A stretch of 64,000 bases of DNA from Eulemur rufifrons (GCF_041146395.1 NC_090989.1:121147501-121211500); one strand, 5' to 3'. Shown: positions 12,628-24,784, numbered from the stretch's first letter. Notes: generated by a model not told the origin, from the letters alone. Numbers and translations: made by a program.

Positions 12628-12896
12628 TGGTAGCTGTGTTAACTTGGCTAAGTTGCTCCAAGAGTTCCCTTTCCTGTTTGGCACCTGACTGTGGGAGCTC
12701 ACAAGATTAATATGAGTGAGATTTGGTAGGTGGATTCAGGCACCAGTTACTTTGTTGATACACAGTAACTTCAGATCCACCACTAGACACAAACCTATAA
12801 CCTTTCATAGACTTCTCCTGCCAGTTTCTGCAACTACATAAGGTCTGATCCCTATAATACATTCCTTATAGTTCTCAGTGACCCTCACTGATACAC
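12628..12896 (+). mobile_element. MLT1-like LTR remnant, interrupted at its 3' end
   Basis: The start 'gtgttaacttggctaagttg' and an end of 'acattccttatagttctcag' then 'ctgatacac' resemble an old MaLR/ERVL LTR with internal deletions. The hAT element at 12,897-13,264 is inserted at its very end. Confidence 0.5.
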
Positions 12897-13264
12897 CAGA
12901 GGTCAGCAAACTTTTTATGTAAAGGATCAGATCGCAAATGTTTTAGGCTTTGTGGGCCAAGAGGCAAAACTGAGGGTATTATAAAGGTACTTAAAAAACA
13001 AAAGAAAAAACAAATTCCCACAAACTTTTTGGCTAAATTCAAAATATAATAATAATTGAATACAATTTTTTTTTATAATACAGATCTACTTATGAGAAAA
13101 ACAGAATTCTTTTAGCCAAGATAACATTTTGCTTAATAGGGACTCAAAGTTAGTGTTTCCTACCATCAAATAGATTGTAAATGTTCAACAGTAAAAATCA
13201 TTTTTTTTGTTTATGGGCCATACAAAAATAGGCAGTGGACAAGCCATAGTTTGCTGCCCCTCTG
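12897..13264. mobile_element. hAT-type nonautonomous DNA transposon with 8-bp duplication
   Basis: The terminal inverted repeats are visible: CAGAGGTCAGCAAAC at the left and GTTTGCTGCCCCTCTG at the right. The interior contains the 'ttttaggctttgtgggcca' stretch and its partner 'tatgggccatacaaaaatag', typical of a common mammal-wide hAT-Charlie MER family whose name I will not guess. TGATACAC occurs at 12,889-12,896 and 13,263-13,270, matching an 8-bp hAT duplication that shares two bases with the right end. No transposase coding. Confidence 0.82.
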
Positions 13265-13384
13265 ATACACCCTTCAACGGGGAACCACTCTCAGGGCTGA
13301 GGAGATAGAGAACCACTGGACTCTTGATCAAAACCTCAGGAAGGTTTCACCCAGGAGACAAGGACAAACTAAAGATGTACTGAG

Positions 13385-13831
13385 TGTAGGGGCCATCTTT
13401 AGGCAGGAAATTGGTTTTTGTTTAGAGTCAGTAAAATTGGACGTGTTTTTTGAGGTTAGAGATTAATAGGTCTATATATGGTCTGTTGATGATTAATAGT
13501 TCTACACATGGCCTGTTAAATATATAACCTGTTTTTTATGACTGATAGTCAAGGGCCTATGGTCTTATATGTAAGTTAAGGCGTCTTATTGTCTACATGT
13601 AGTGATGAGATTAAGAAGTTGAGATGTAAATATTTATTTTTTTTTTGAGTAACTACCTTTAATGAATGGAACAGGTTATTTTAAGACATTAAAGAAAGTC
13701 CAACATTAAGAAGTAGTTATGGGGCAAAAAATATAAAAATAAAGCTACAGTCTTATCCATCTTTATGTGTCTGTGTGTTTCTTTATATATTTTTATGTGT
13801 TCATCCCCTGTTCTATAATCGGGCCACAACA
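13385..13831. mobile_element. Solo LTR of unrecognised ERV family
   Basis: A 447-bp unit begins TGTAGGGGCC and ends GCCACAACA, that is TG...CA. It is bounded by identical CTGAG at 13,380-13,384 and 13,832-13,836. An AATAAA lies at about 13,738, roughly 90 bp before the end, as expected for a U3-R-U5 arrangement on the plus strand. The interior is A/T-rich, with two similar 'gattaatag.tct' segments near 13,460 and 13,492. I do not recognise the family. It contains no coding region. Confidence 0.7.
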
Positions 13832-13917
13832 CTGAGTCTTACCAAAACTGCAACGCATCCCAAGCCCAGCTCAATCTCTGGTGGTATTGAGGGGATAGTC
13901 TTTTTATCTTGTCTACC

Positions 13918-13950
13918 TAAAAAAAAAAAAAGAAGAAGAAGAAAAAAAAC
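13918..13950. repeat. A-rich/GAA simple repeat
   Basis: An A tract followed by GAA triplets and a second A tract. Confidence 0.85.
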
Positions 13951-14029
13951 ATAAGGAATTCTTGCTGGTTGAAGATACTACCTAAAGGCCCTAGAGTTTT
14001 GTTATACACAATGACCACCATACAATGAA

Positions 14030-14300
14030 AAATTACTAGATATGCAAAGAGTCAGGAAAATGTGATTGATAATAAAGAGAAAATAAAATAAATGATAGAA
14101 ATAAGTTAGAAGAATTTAAAATAGATGTGATTGCTATGTTAAAGAACATGGATACAGCTGAAGAGAGAGATAGTAAACCCAAAGAAAAGTTAATAGAAAA
14201 TATTCTAAGTAAAGTATAGCAAAATTTAACTGAAGGATCATTCTGACAGCAGAGTACAGGATGGATTGCAGGGGACAAAAACTAAAGTCAAAATGCCTTG
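14030..14300. mobile_element. A/T-rich LINE-like remnants
   Basis: 14,030-14,210 is an A-rich stretch resembling an L1 or HAL1 ORF1-side fragment. 14,218-14,275 reads 'gaaggatcattctgacagca' then 'aggatggattgcagggg', like antisense L2. Both assignments are weak. Confidence 0.35.
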
Positions 14301-14879
14301 AGGAGATGTGTGGAGATTTGCTTCTTTAAGTCATCCAAAAGCAGCCAGGTTAAGTGCAAATAGCACCCAAAGTATTATTCTCCACCTACCTAAAGAAAGA
14401 ACCTTATTTAAATCTCTTCTCCCCTCTATAGACTTACTCACCTTAAAGCAAGCAAAGTCAGAAGTCTGTGAGCAGCATTCTCATCTCCCCATCTTAGGGT
14501 CATACTAGGGTTCTTCATTTCCCTGCAATAATGATATTTCTAGCTTGGCTGAGACTGGATAAAAAGAGGAGGAAGAAATCTTAAGATTCCCCAAACTGGC
14601 TCTTCCTTGGGTGAGGAGGGGGAGACGCCAGGCTCCAGCCCAGCTTGCTAAGTGTCTTTTCCACAGCTGGTCCCCAGAGCATTAGCAGAGGTCCTCCACC
14701 TCCACCAACTCTAGTGGGAAACCAGCAGCTCACAGCTGGTCAGAGGTTATGAAATGCAGCCAATCCAGGTCTTGGCAGAAAACCAGTTCACATTAAAATC
14801 AAACAGTAATCTGGGGTAAAGGTGGGGAGTGGACAGGAACATTCCCATGCAGAAGGAAAGCTCTATGTGATGCACATTC
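14301..14879. other. Unassigned intergenic sequence
   Basis: Nothing recognised. Confidence 0.3.
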
Positions 14880-15385
14880 ATTTAGTAACATGAAACCTGG
14901 ACTACATGCCAGGTACAGTTCTAGGCCCAGGGACACAACAGTAAACAAGACAGGCAAGGCTACTTCTCACAGAGCTACAGCACTTCAATACATTGCAAGC
15001 ACTTCACTAAGTTTATGTGTAAATATTATAAAACACAAACAAGATCATGTCAGTTTGTGGAAAGTGCTATAAGGAAATTAAAACAGAATGATGTAGTAGA
15101 AGGTGGTAATTTGGTGACATTTAAACTAAGATATGAAAGATAAGAAGGAGCCAGTCATGTGAAAATCCAGATGAAGAGCATTTAAGGCAGTGGAAACAGC
15201 TAAGGCTAATATCCAAGGAGGGAACAAGCTTGTAGAAGGCCAGTGTGGCAGGAGGGCTGTGGTGCTGGGAGAGGATAAAGTGGGAAAGGGAGTCAGAAGC
15301 CAGATTACATAAGTTCCTCATCATTATGATAGGGAGATTTATTTTTTGTGCAATGGAAAATTACTAAGAATGTAAACTAGATAGA
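14880..15385 (-). mobile_element. L2 LINE 3' part, antisense
   Basis: Reverse-complement L2 with collinear landmarks: 'actacatgccaggtacagttctaggcccagg' type sequence, 'aaagtgctataaggaaat', 'agaaggagccagtcatgtg', 'aaggccagtgtggcaggag'. The 3' end lies at left. Confidence 0.85.
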
Positions 15386-15399
15386 AGATCCCTCTGTTT

Positions 15400-16350
15400 C
15401 CTGCTACTCTTAGCCTTGATTTCATGGCTCCAATTCTCTGGCTATTTCTGAATCTCCCCCCAAAACTGCCTTAGCCTTTGCCAACATTCCCCCAGCTTTC
15501 ATTAAAAGACTCGGGCCAAAAACCTTGGAGTCATTCTTAACTCCTCCTTTTCCTCTCACACTCTTCTGGAAACCTTAAGGAAACTCGACGGCATCTACCT
15601 TCGGCATACATCCAGTATCCCACCGCTTCTCACCACCTCCTCTGCTGGACCCTCGTCTGAGCCACTGTCATCGCAAACCTGAGTTATTAAAAATATTTCT
15701 CCCCTTCCCCTCTACACAGAATGAGCCTCTTAAATAGCCAGTCAGATCAGGCCACTTCACTCCTCCGCTCAGAACCCCCTTGGCTCCCATCTCACTCTGG
15801 GTAAAGTCCAAATTCTAACAAGAGCTTATAAGGCCTTACGGCAAATGCCCTTCATCATTTCTCACCTCTCATTTCCTCCCACCCCCCACACTCACTCCAT
15901 CCCTGGGGCACTGGCCTCCCTGACACCAGCAGGCTCCCGCACTGGGTCCCTTCATTGGCAATCTCCTCCTTCTGGAAGGCTCTTCTCCCACGTAGGCCAT
16001 GGCTCACTCCCTCTCCTCTCACAGGTTTCTGCTCAAATGTCACCTAGCAGTGAAGCCTTCCCCATCTACCCTATTAAGTAACACAAACTGCCCCCATCCC
16101 TGGCATCCTGGACCCTCCTTATCCAGCTTGACTTTTCACTTCTTTAGTTGGTGTCATCACCTTCTAACATATTCCATAATTTACACACCTAGGGCAAAGT
16201 TTACCATCTGACCTCTGCCAATAAGGATGGAGCTCCATGAGGGCGGCATCTTGTCTGTTTTGTTCCCTTTATGCAAAACACCTAAAGCGGTGCTTAGCAC
16301 AAAGTTGGTGCTTAATGAATGTTTTTGAATAAACATTTTTGGAGGTACTG
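15400..16350 (+). mobile_element. L2 LINE, ORF2 C-terminal part and 3' end
   Basis: About 950 bp of collinear L2. It runs from a 'gagtcattcttaactcctcc' type start (15,530), through 'tcagatcaggccacttcactcctc' and 'ctggaaggctcttctccca', to the 3' tail 'gcatcttgtctgttttgttcc' and 'gtgcttaatgaatg'. It carries the end of the reverse-transcriptase ORF in broken frames. It lies directly beside the antisense L2 at 14,880-15,385. Confidence 0.88.
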
Positions 16351-17009
16351 AAAATTTTAAAAATTTTATCCTATGCCCTAGATCAGTATAGGTCATGTCA
16401 ATCTTGAATATCCTTCATATCCATAGTATTTTACTGAATCATTCAAGAAAGAGAGAAGAAAATTTTTTAAAGAAGAAAAAAATTAAAGTTTTGAGCACTG
16501 CATGCCAAACACAGATGCACTATTGTGGCTTCCGGTTGGTCATGGTGGATGCAGCAAGATGACAGCAGCCAAGACATGTCAGCAGATGGTCCTGTGGAAA
16601 GTAGCTGGACAGGGAGGACCATGCTGGCAGACCAGACACGGGTGAATGATGCCCCTCTGAAGGGAGGGAGCCAGGAAGGAAGCCAGTTTCTGCTGCAAAA
16701 CTGGAATGGTGAGAATGAAAGATTCTGAAGGTGAGGGGGCTTGTGGGGCTAAAAACAGGAGAATAGACTGAAGATCAGCCTAAGAGACAGTGACATGCCC
16801 ACACTATCCCCATCCCACACAAACAAGCCACTGCACCTGGGCTAGCAGTTTGATCCAACCTCTGATATGACTACCTTGGAAAGCTGTTACTGGGAAGTGT
16901 CTGTGTGATGGAGAAGGACAATAGGAGAGATAAATCTTCTTATTCCATGGCTGGAATTCAGTAAAAAAATAATAATAATAACTAAAAATCAAAAGCTAAC
17001 AGTATAAGA
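16351..17009. other. Unassigned, A/T-rich then mixed
   Basis: A/T-rich to about 16,490, then ordinary sequence. A short AAT repeat lies at 16,965-16,982. No gene recognised. Confidence 0.3.
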
Positions 17010-17172
17010 ATGGTAGAAACTGCCAAAATTATTGAAAGTGTTCACCTCTGGGAAGTGTGAATTGTGACTGAGGAGGATGGGACAGGAGCCCGCTGTTTTT
17101 CATTATAAGCTTTATAGAAGTATTTGTCTTTTTAAACTATGTCCATGTATTATATTTATAAAAATAAAAATT
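17010..17172 (+). mobile_element. L1ME-type 3' tail
   Basis: The order 'gttcacctctgggaagtg', 'tttttcattataagctttatagaag', 'tatgtccatgtattatatttat' and an A-rich end resembles the L1ME 3' terminus. Confidence 0.55.
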
Positions 17173-17970
17173 GAATTTCTGGCTGCTATGTGGAGAATAG
17201 ATTGGAGGAGGGCAAGAATAGCACCAGGGAAAGCCATTAAGTGGTCCAGGGGGGAGCTGATGAGGGCCGGGGCCACATGGTGGGAATGGAAGTGGAGAGG
17301 ACAGGATGCATTTGCAGCGTTTTGGAGACGGAGTCAACAGGACTTCCTGATGGATAGCATGTAGGCAGTGAAAAAATTAGAGGAATCAAATATAATTTCT
17401 AGTCATTTAGCTGGTACAGGCAGAGCAGGGACTAGGAAGACACAAGCCAGGCACCAAGGGCACAGAATTTAAGGAAGCTCTCACTCTTACATCATGCAAG
17501 CACAGAGGGGACACCTGAAAGCGAGGATCTCCTCACGTCCTGTGCCCTTGGCATCTCGTGGCCTCACCCTGGTCCCATCCTGGACTCGGCGGGGGGTTCC
17601 AGTGCTATTTACTGAGATGGGGAAATCAGTGGCAAAGCACTGGGGTCACAAGGGAGGACAAAGAGGGAAATGGTTTTCTTTTGGACAAGTTGTGATCGAG
17701 TCTCCTGTTAGCTATCCGCATGAAGTTGTCAGACATTACAAGTCTGCAGCTCAGGGGGACAGTCACGGTTGGAGATAGAAATTTGGATGTCTCAAGCAGA
17801 GAGATGATGGGTTGAGATTGGATAACCCTGAGAGAGTGATTATGATGAGTACAGGAGGGGCCAGATCAAAGACATTCCGACGTTTAACAATGAGGACAAC
17901 AGCGAGGGAGACAGAAAAGGAGCAATCATGGAAGTAAGGGAGAAGCAGGAGAGTGTTTCAGAAGCCAGGA
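17173..17970 (-). mobile_element. L2 LINE ORF2 region, antisense
   Basis: Reverse-complement L2: 'ctggctgctatgtggagaat', 'tttggagacggagtcaacagg', 'ctatttactgagatggggaaat', 'agatagaaatttggatgtctc' and 'caggagagtgtttcagaagcc' occur in consensus order. About 800 bp, no intact frame. Confidence 0.87.
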
Positions 17971-18279
17971 AAAGAGCGTCTGCAGAGGGACACTCTCTCC
18001 TGAGTGCTTCAGCCTCTCACTCTTGACAGAAACTGTGCTGTGAGGAGGAGCACAAAGCTTCGGGCATCTGCCTTGCCCAAGGCTAGCCCCTGTGTGTCCA
18101 CACGGGCCTTGGATATCTCACTCTCTTTGCCACCTGCCGGGGTACCTGACCATCAATCCTGCCCCCTCCAACTTCCAGGGCACTGCCTGCCCCTGCCATG
18201 GGCAGCTCCCCATCCCAGGACCTCTCAATCCAGCTTGGTGACTCTAATTTGACCCCACTGCCTTCTAAGGATGAGCTTT

Positions 18280-18410
18280 AGTCATCCATTCATTCAACAC
18301 CTGTTAAGAACCTAAGGTGCCCAAACGGTGCCAGCACAGTGGATACAGGAGTGATCAGGACAGATGTTGTCGCCCAAAGAGGCCCACACTCCTCTCAGGC
18401 ACTTACTGCT
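18280..18410 (-). mobile_element. L2 LINE 3' end, antisense
   Basis: Begins 'tccattcattcaacacctgtt' and continues with a 'gtgccagcacagtggatacaggagtgatcagg' type tail. Confidence 0.7.
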
Positions 18411-18596
18411 CTGGGCCCCTCAGATGAAATGCCCCACCTGCCTGAGTCTGGATGCAGCCCCAGCTCACTCGCCAGAGCCCTAGGCAAGCCCACTGAGCTT
18501 CCTTGGGCCATGTGAGGCCTGAGTATTTCCTCTCCCATAAGGTGCAGCCTCATCAGAGCATAGTACCATCCACCCTGGAGAAATGCGTGCCTGAGC

Positions 18597-18608
18597 GGGG
18601 GGGGGGGG
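18597..18608 (+). repeat. G12 homopolymer
   Basis: Twelve consecutive G residues. Likely a length-variable and assembly-error-prone spot. Confidence 0.9.
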
Positions 18609-18639
18609 CCAAAGAAGAGCTAACTGGTGATGGGCCCTC

Positions 18640-18720
18640 CCACCTCAGAACCTAGTACAGTGGCTGGCACATAGTGGTGCATGGAACAATGGATGAATGA
18701 ATGAAATGCTCATCCTGTGT
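18640..18720 (+). mobile_element. L2 LINE 3' tail
   Basis: 'acctagtacagtggctggca', 'catagtggtgcatggaac' and a GAATGAATGAA end. Confidence 0.65.
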
Positions 18721-20609
18721 TAAAACACAAATGATCTTTGGCAGCAACAAAAAGAAAGACATAAAAAATCTTTTCATGGGAGACACTGATGGAGGTTACC
18801 TGAGGGAGGGGAGAGCAGTATCAGACTACCTGGAGAAAAGCTGTGGGTGAGGGGAGCCCAGAGATCTGCTCGCCTTGGACTGGCTTAGTCTGGGTTGGGT
18901 CTACATACCTGCTCCCCACTCCAACTGCAGCCTGATGCTCACTCTGGCTCCACCCTGGAATGAGCCCAGCACCCCAATCTCCAGAGCATGTGGCTTTAGC
19001 AGCAGTTTGGAGCCACCTCTCAACAATCTCCACCTGACAGGCAGCAGCTACAAACTTCCAGCAAGAAATTGCATTCTTGGCAGGTCATTCCGGCCTCCAG
19101 ATCCCATCTCTATGGAAATCGGCCTTAGAGGCAGAGGATGGGAAGGGCAGCCCGTCCATGCACTGAATGGCAGCCTCTGCCTTTGCTCGAATCCCAACCG
19201 CCTTCACTTGGAAGCCAGAGAATCTACCAGATGAAAGGTACCCATTTACTGATCTCTGGCTCAACAAGGGGCTGCTCAGTGCTTACCTCTGCCAGCCCTG
19301 TAGCACTTTTCAGAGTCAGCTGTCCAGGCACCTATATTTGGCCACCCCACCAAGGCCCAGAGCTGATCTCCACCACAGCCTAGCTGCTTTGGAAATCTCT
19401 GCACGCGGCTGCACAGATACACAGCTTGCTGGTTTTAAAACAAACCCACACATAGCTGCTGAAGGTGAAGCAGTTGGAAAGTGTGCCATCCATGCTGTGC
19501 CAGAGGGTACCAGGCTGGCAGGGCATCTGCCCATGTCCCAGCCACTCCCGCACATACCCTGTGCAGGATGGCAAGCCCGTGCAGGCAGCCTTCCGTGTCG
19601 GGACAACCTGCATGTTCATGCTGTACACACCGACACCCCTGTCTGAATACAGGGACGTGTGTGCATCCAGGAACAACCCACGTTCTGCTCCCCAGCACCC
19701 CCGCCAGCCAGCTGGAGTTTTACTCCCAGTCCCATCAGCTTCATCCCATTGACTCTCCCAAGTGGTTGAATAGTTTATTGTAGTATGCTCTTATCATTCT
19801 ATAAAAGTGACTGAGAAATGAGAAGAAAAATCGAAGTACTGATATTGATAAGAGCAGGTCTCAAAAGCTCAACACTGTTGACACAGACATAGAAATCTGT
19901 AGGCATTACCAGAAGAAGCGAATCAGTACCCTCAAGCTGAGGCTCATTAGACTCAGCCTCATCAGCCATGTGCATGTGCATGCGTGTATGTATAATAGTG
20001 AGGTGAAAGAATGGATTAAAGAACATAAGTGCCCGAAAAGACACTTTCAAAGATGGTATCTGATGGGAATGTCCTATCATATTTAGTCCCTGGAACATTC
20101 CTCTCTCCCCAGCCCCTTGTCTAACATGGGATTCTGTTTTACGACCTGTGCACACACCACCTAAATTCATGTCTTCAGAAAGGCACATGCCCAAAACCAT
20201 GTGCCAGAGGGGCTGCCTCTGCTTCAGAGGGCAGCGCATGCCTCGCCAGCCAAAACACACAGACTGGTTCCATCCTGCAGTGTCATGACAAAGCCAGGCA
20301 CTAAACTTAACTTTTAAAAAAAGAATAAGTTCGTCTTTATGTTAAGCTGAGATCCTACACTGGCTTCACGTCCCTCCATGGTGCTGGTTTCACCGTGTGG
20401 AGGCATTCACAAGAAATCCACTCCCTCTCTAACAGGAGATGCTTTCAAACATTTAAAGACAGCCACTGTGTTCATACTACCTCCCCTTTCAAAGTGAAAG
20501 AGTTTCCACTCTCTCAATGATTTCTCAAGGGTGTGGGTATGCAGATCAAAGGTTCTATCACGTCAAAGTCCCTTAAAGACGGGCTGGTGCTTCAGCAGTA
20601 TGTATCAAA
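18721..20609. other. Long unassigned stretch
   Basis: 1.9 kb without recognised repeats other than a short TG/CA patch at 19,968-19,992. A run of mutually overlapping frames of 80-160 codons occurs on both strands at 19,135-19,790, in G/C-richer sequence. None has splice-site support, so no gene is called. Confidence 0.3.
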
Positions 20610-21085
20610 GAGTTTAGCAGTGATCCTAGCTGTTACTGCCATAATCTGACTTCCAAGAATTCATCCTAAGGAAGTGCTCACATGTATATCTTTATGAGCC
20701 AAGTTTAGCTCTTACAGTTCTTCGCTGAATTATTAGCCTTTATTGTGGAAGACTATGCAATAATGGGAAAGTGGACAAATAAAGTATGTCACATCCACAT
20801 AATGATGGAGTATTATACAAATATAAAACCCCATCTTTTTGAGGAGTCAGGAAAAAAGCAAAAGATATACTTGGATACTCAATACTGCACACGTGCACAC
20901 CCTCATGCACACACTTATACATGTGCACACAGGCGTGGGCACAGACACACACATAAAACAGGAAAGAAACATGCTTAAATGTGAACAGCGAGAATGTATA
21001 ATTGGTGATATTATATTTATATTTTGTCTGCACTTCTTAAATATTCTACAGTGACCATATACCACTTCTAATTCACAAAAAGAAA
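20610..21085 (+). mobile_element. L1ME-type fragment with CA microsatellite
   Basis: 'ttccaagaattcatcctaag' near 20,651, then 'actatgcaataatgggaaag', 'atccacataatgatggagta' and a 'ttaaatattctacagtgacc' end match the L1ME 3' region. A degenerate CA repeat is embedded at 20,885-20,958. Confidence 0.65.
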
Positions 21086-21594
21086 AGTTGTTGTTTAAAA
21101 GCATGATGTCTGGAGCCGAACACCGGGTGTCTCACGTAGCCTGACTAGCACAGCGTACTGGGCTCGTCCAGACACCTAACTGGCACTGCTGACCCCTATT
21201 ACACTCCCTGCCAACCAAATCCCTGAGACGTTTCTCAGGAGCTGCCCTTACCCCAGCACTCCCTGCTGGTGACATCCTGTGGGTGAGGGTTTTTATCCCG
21301 TGCAGGGCTTGCTCCAGACAGAGAATGCATAAGCAGCAGCAGATGAAGGCGGTGATTCGAGGGTAAGTCGTGCTTAGCAAATGAATAAAATACTGCCCAC
21401 AGCAACAGGCCTGCCTTTCACATATTCCCCTCGGAGCCAGATATTGCCATTTTTATACATTAAAGGTGGCCAGGTAGACATAGTTCAGCTACGTGATAGA
21501 CTCCCCTGGGTCTCTAAAATAGCCCATCCAGGTGGTTGTCTTACTAGACAGACAGGGTGAAAAGCAGTGCCCAGAGGGCCAGGGAGGAGTACAG

Positions 21595-21775
21595 TGAGGT
21601 GGGAAGAAGCCCAGGGGCACCAGCTCTGTGTCCTTTGGGAAGTTACTTAACCCCTCTGAGCCTCAGCTTCCACCAGTGTAGAATGGAGATACTACTAGGA
21701 CTATGTCCCCACGTTATTGTGAGGATCCACTGAGTCAGCACAGGTAGGCACTTAGAACCGCAGCCATCAGCCGTC
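21595..21775 (+). mobile_element. MIR SINE
   Basis: 'gggaagttacttaacccctc', 'tgagcctcagcttccaccag', 'gtagaatggagatactacta' and 'tattgtgaggatccactgag' in order. Confidence 0.85.
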
Positions 21776-24063
21776 TGTGTTCACAGGCTGTGCAGGCAGA
21801 CCAGGGAGGAGACCTGGTGCTCAGTCATCGTGCCTGCAGCCCTCTTTCTTTTTCTGTCCTCTAATCCGTCTCCGAGGTGTGGCTGAGCTGCAGAAGTGGA
21901 AGGACAAGTGCACAGTCTCTATGCTTTGCTCTGGGAGTGGTCAGAACCCTTTCTTTCCCTCAGGGACTCCCAAGGTACCCTACTATGGTGCCCTGCTGTG
22001 CAACGCCTCATGCCCAACTTCACCACCGCAGCCAGCACATGTGGCATGGCTGTCACCTGCCAGGATCCACATCCATCTGCTCACAGAAACCAGATGGGCC
22101 ACGATGTCCTCCTGTGAGTCGAGTGTCTGGTCCAAGGCAGCAAGAAGGGTCACCAGGGTGTATGGGCAGGCCCCTCTCTGTAAACTTATCTTTCAATAAA
22201 TGATGAGTGTTGCCACCTCTCACTCGAGAAGCCAGGCAATGTATACTCAGGTCTTTCCAATCAGGGTTGTTTCCACAAGCCTTTGGCTTCTGTGGGGAAC
22301 ATTTGGTTTCAAAGGAAATGGGATTTCCCCTTCAATATTCTTCTTGGATGACAGGTCTGTGATTGGAATCAGGGCATGAAAAATCATGCCCCAGTGGTTA
22401 TTTCCATTAGTGGCTTTTGACTTTGCAGGGACACCTGGAGCACAGAGCTCCCGGCTTCTCCCACCACTCACTCCTCACAGCTCAGGCAGACCCTGGCTGG
22501 CTGATCTGCAGCTTTTTGGCATTTTAGAGCTCTGTGCTATCTGGTCAGGAGTTTGCTTAACTCATCTTTGCAAGAACCTGCTACACGGCCCCTCCTCACA
22601 TTTTTGTCCCTCACCAGCCAGCTCTCATCCAGCTTTCTTCCACTCCAGAGTGTGACAGAACCCCTGATACATATGCACACACACAAACACATGTGCCCAC
22701 ATGTGTGTACACCTACATAGAGAATGCTCAGTGTGATAAACAAAACTTGGGAAGTGCTAATTTGTCATATATGATGTGAAAGAAAAAAATGTTTCTTGTC
22801 TAGTTTGCAGGGTGCCAGAACCCAGTGGAGCCTCAGTGAAAGAAATGGGGGGTGGGCCTGGATGATCAAAAGAAGAGAAAAATGAGATCACACTCAAGAA
22901 TGAGTCCTTGAAGGAGGTTCCATGAGAAAGTACAGCCAAAGCAGTGGGTCCCATGCCCTAGCCTGGAGCCCTTGGAGGACAGCCACACACCCATGTATCC
23001 CTCATACCCCGCACAGGTTGAGGTACACGTATGCTCTCGAGAAATGCTTTTTGGTGGTGCAATGAAGGAAGAAACACGAGGAGTGGGTAGATTGCTTCTG
23101 CTCAGAGACTCTGGAGTGCTGTTTTACTTAACTTGAGGCAGAGTTTGGGGAACAACAGTGAGTCTGCTGAACAGGATGTGAACCGGAAGGAGATTTCCTC
23201 TGGAGCCAGGTAAGGAGCCTGAATGAGGGCTGGGAAGGAGGGTGCCCACACAGTGCCCACAAGCCCATCCTGGAGCAGGACAGCCGGCATGCAAATGCAG
23301 CTTTGTACACAGAGTGACTGCTCCTGCCTGTCTGCAGAGCTGACGTCAGCATGGAGCCCGCCTTACCCCCAGTAACCTCAGGGGGACATTGGGAGCCCCC
23401 TGCCCTCCACAGCAATTGATGGCCATGCCCAGGGGTCTGGAGGCTGGAGGATTTGCTTTCTGGAGTGGGCCCGGAGGACGCTGGACTGGTGAAGAAGGTT
23501 AGCATGGGGCCTGGGCCAGGAGCACTGCCCATGTTCCTGTGGGATGACTGCCAATGTTTTTACAAGAAGCCATTGCCTTCCCCCAGAGCCCTGAGCCCAG
23601 GACGTGTGCAGTGAGTGACAATACATGGCGGCTGCTTCTAAGTCCCTGGAGGGCACAGACTCTGAACCAAAAGCCCCCCTGGAAATCAGGCTGGGTGTCC
23701 ATGCAAGTGAGGTGAAAACCTACAGACGGCAGCTGGGAGGCAGCCCTCTCCCTGCAGGCCCCTGTACTCAGTTTCTCTCAGCTGTCTAGCTGTGAGGCTT
23801 CTAAAAGTCTGCTGACTAAGGGTAGAAATTGAGAGCCCCTGAATCCAGCCCAGACAGGAAGAATTGTTTCTCTACAGAGGCTCCTGCCTCCTGGGAATGT
23901 CTGAGCTCCCAGTGCCATAAATGAGCCCATATTTTTCTGGTCCCTGCCATTTTATATAAAGAATCTTTCTATTGAATGAAGAATACAAAAACATTTTGCA
24001 TTGAGTAAGAATGATGTTTGCCAACTGAAATCTGAAAAGCAATGACAAACCCAATGGACTTGT
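21776..24063. other. Long unassigned stretch
   Basis: 2.3 kb of ordinary sequence with a degenerate CA/TG patch at 22,668-22,715. Open frames up to 140 codons (21,777-22,199, plus) lack splice or promoter context. No gene recognised. Confidence 0.3.
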
Positions 24064-24092
24064 TTATATTTATTTATTTATTTATTTGTGTT
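24064..24092. repeat. (TTTA)n simple repeat
   Basis: Several tandem TTTA units. Confidence 0.9.
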
Positions 24093-24784
24093 TTGCTTAC
24101 AGAAGAAATCTGAAAACAATTAACCCAAGACTTCTTCAGCAGCTCCACAAAGCCATTGGAGACCCAGTCTCCTTCTGGCTCTCAGCCTTGCTGTCCTCCC
24201 TCCAGGTCCAGTCCTGGTCCTCGTGTCTGCGAGATGACTCTGGAACTCCAGCCATCCCAGGCGAGTCGCAGGCAGGAAGATGGAAAAGGGTAAAATGTGT
24301 GAGCTATGAACCCCCTGTCTGAAATGAGAAGCCCCGCCGAACACTCTCCTGGAACATCTCATTGTCCAGAACTATGTCACATGACCTTCCCATCTGCAAG
24401 GGATGCTTGGAAATATATTTTTTTCCTGGATACTGTTCCCATAAATGGGGTTTCTGTTAATAAGGAAGAAGGACAGAAAGGATACAGAGTGGGCAACTGT
24501 CAGTCTCTACCAGGCACCTGTGCAAGGGTCTGGGAAATGGATTAGAGAGAGGAAGAGGAGGAAAAAAGAGGTGAATAAGACAGGAAAGAAACAGAGCTGG
24601 GATGCCCAGTCAAGCCCAAATGGTAGTATGTGCACACATGAGTGTTAGGGTCACCCACAGTCATAGTGTGCGGGGACATAGGACTTTCAGTGTTAGAACC
24701 GGGACAGTCCCAGGTAAACAGGGTGTTCACCCTAAATGTGCACATGTATGTGTAGAGACGGTTATTAGAGTAGATGTCCTGGAC

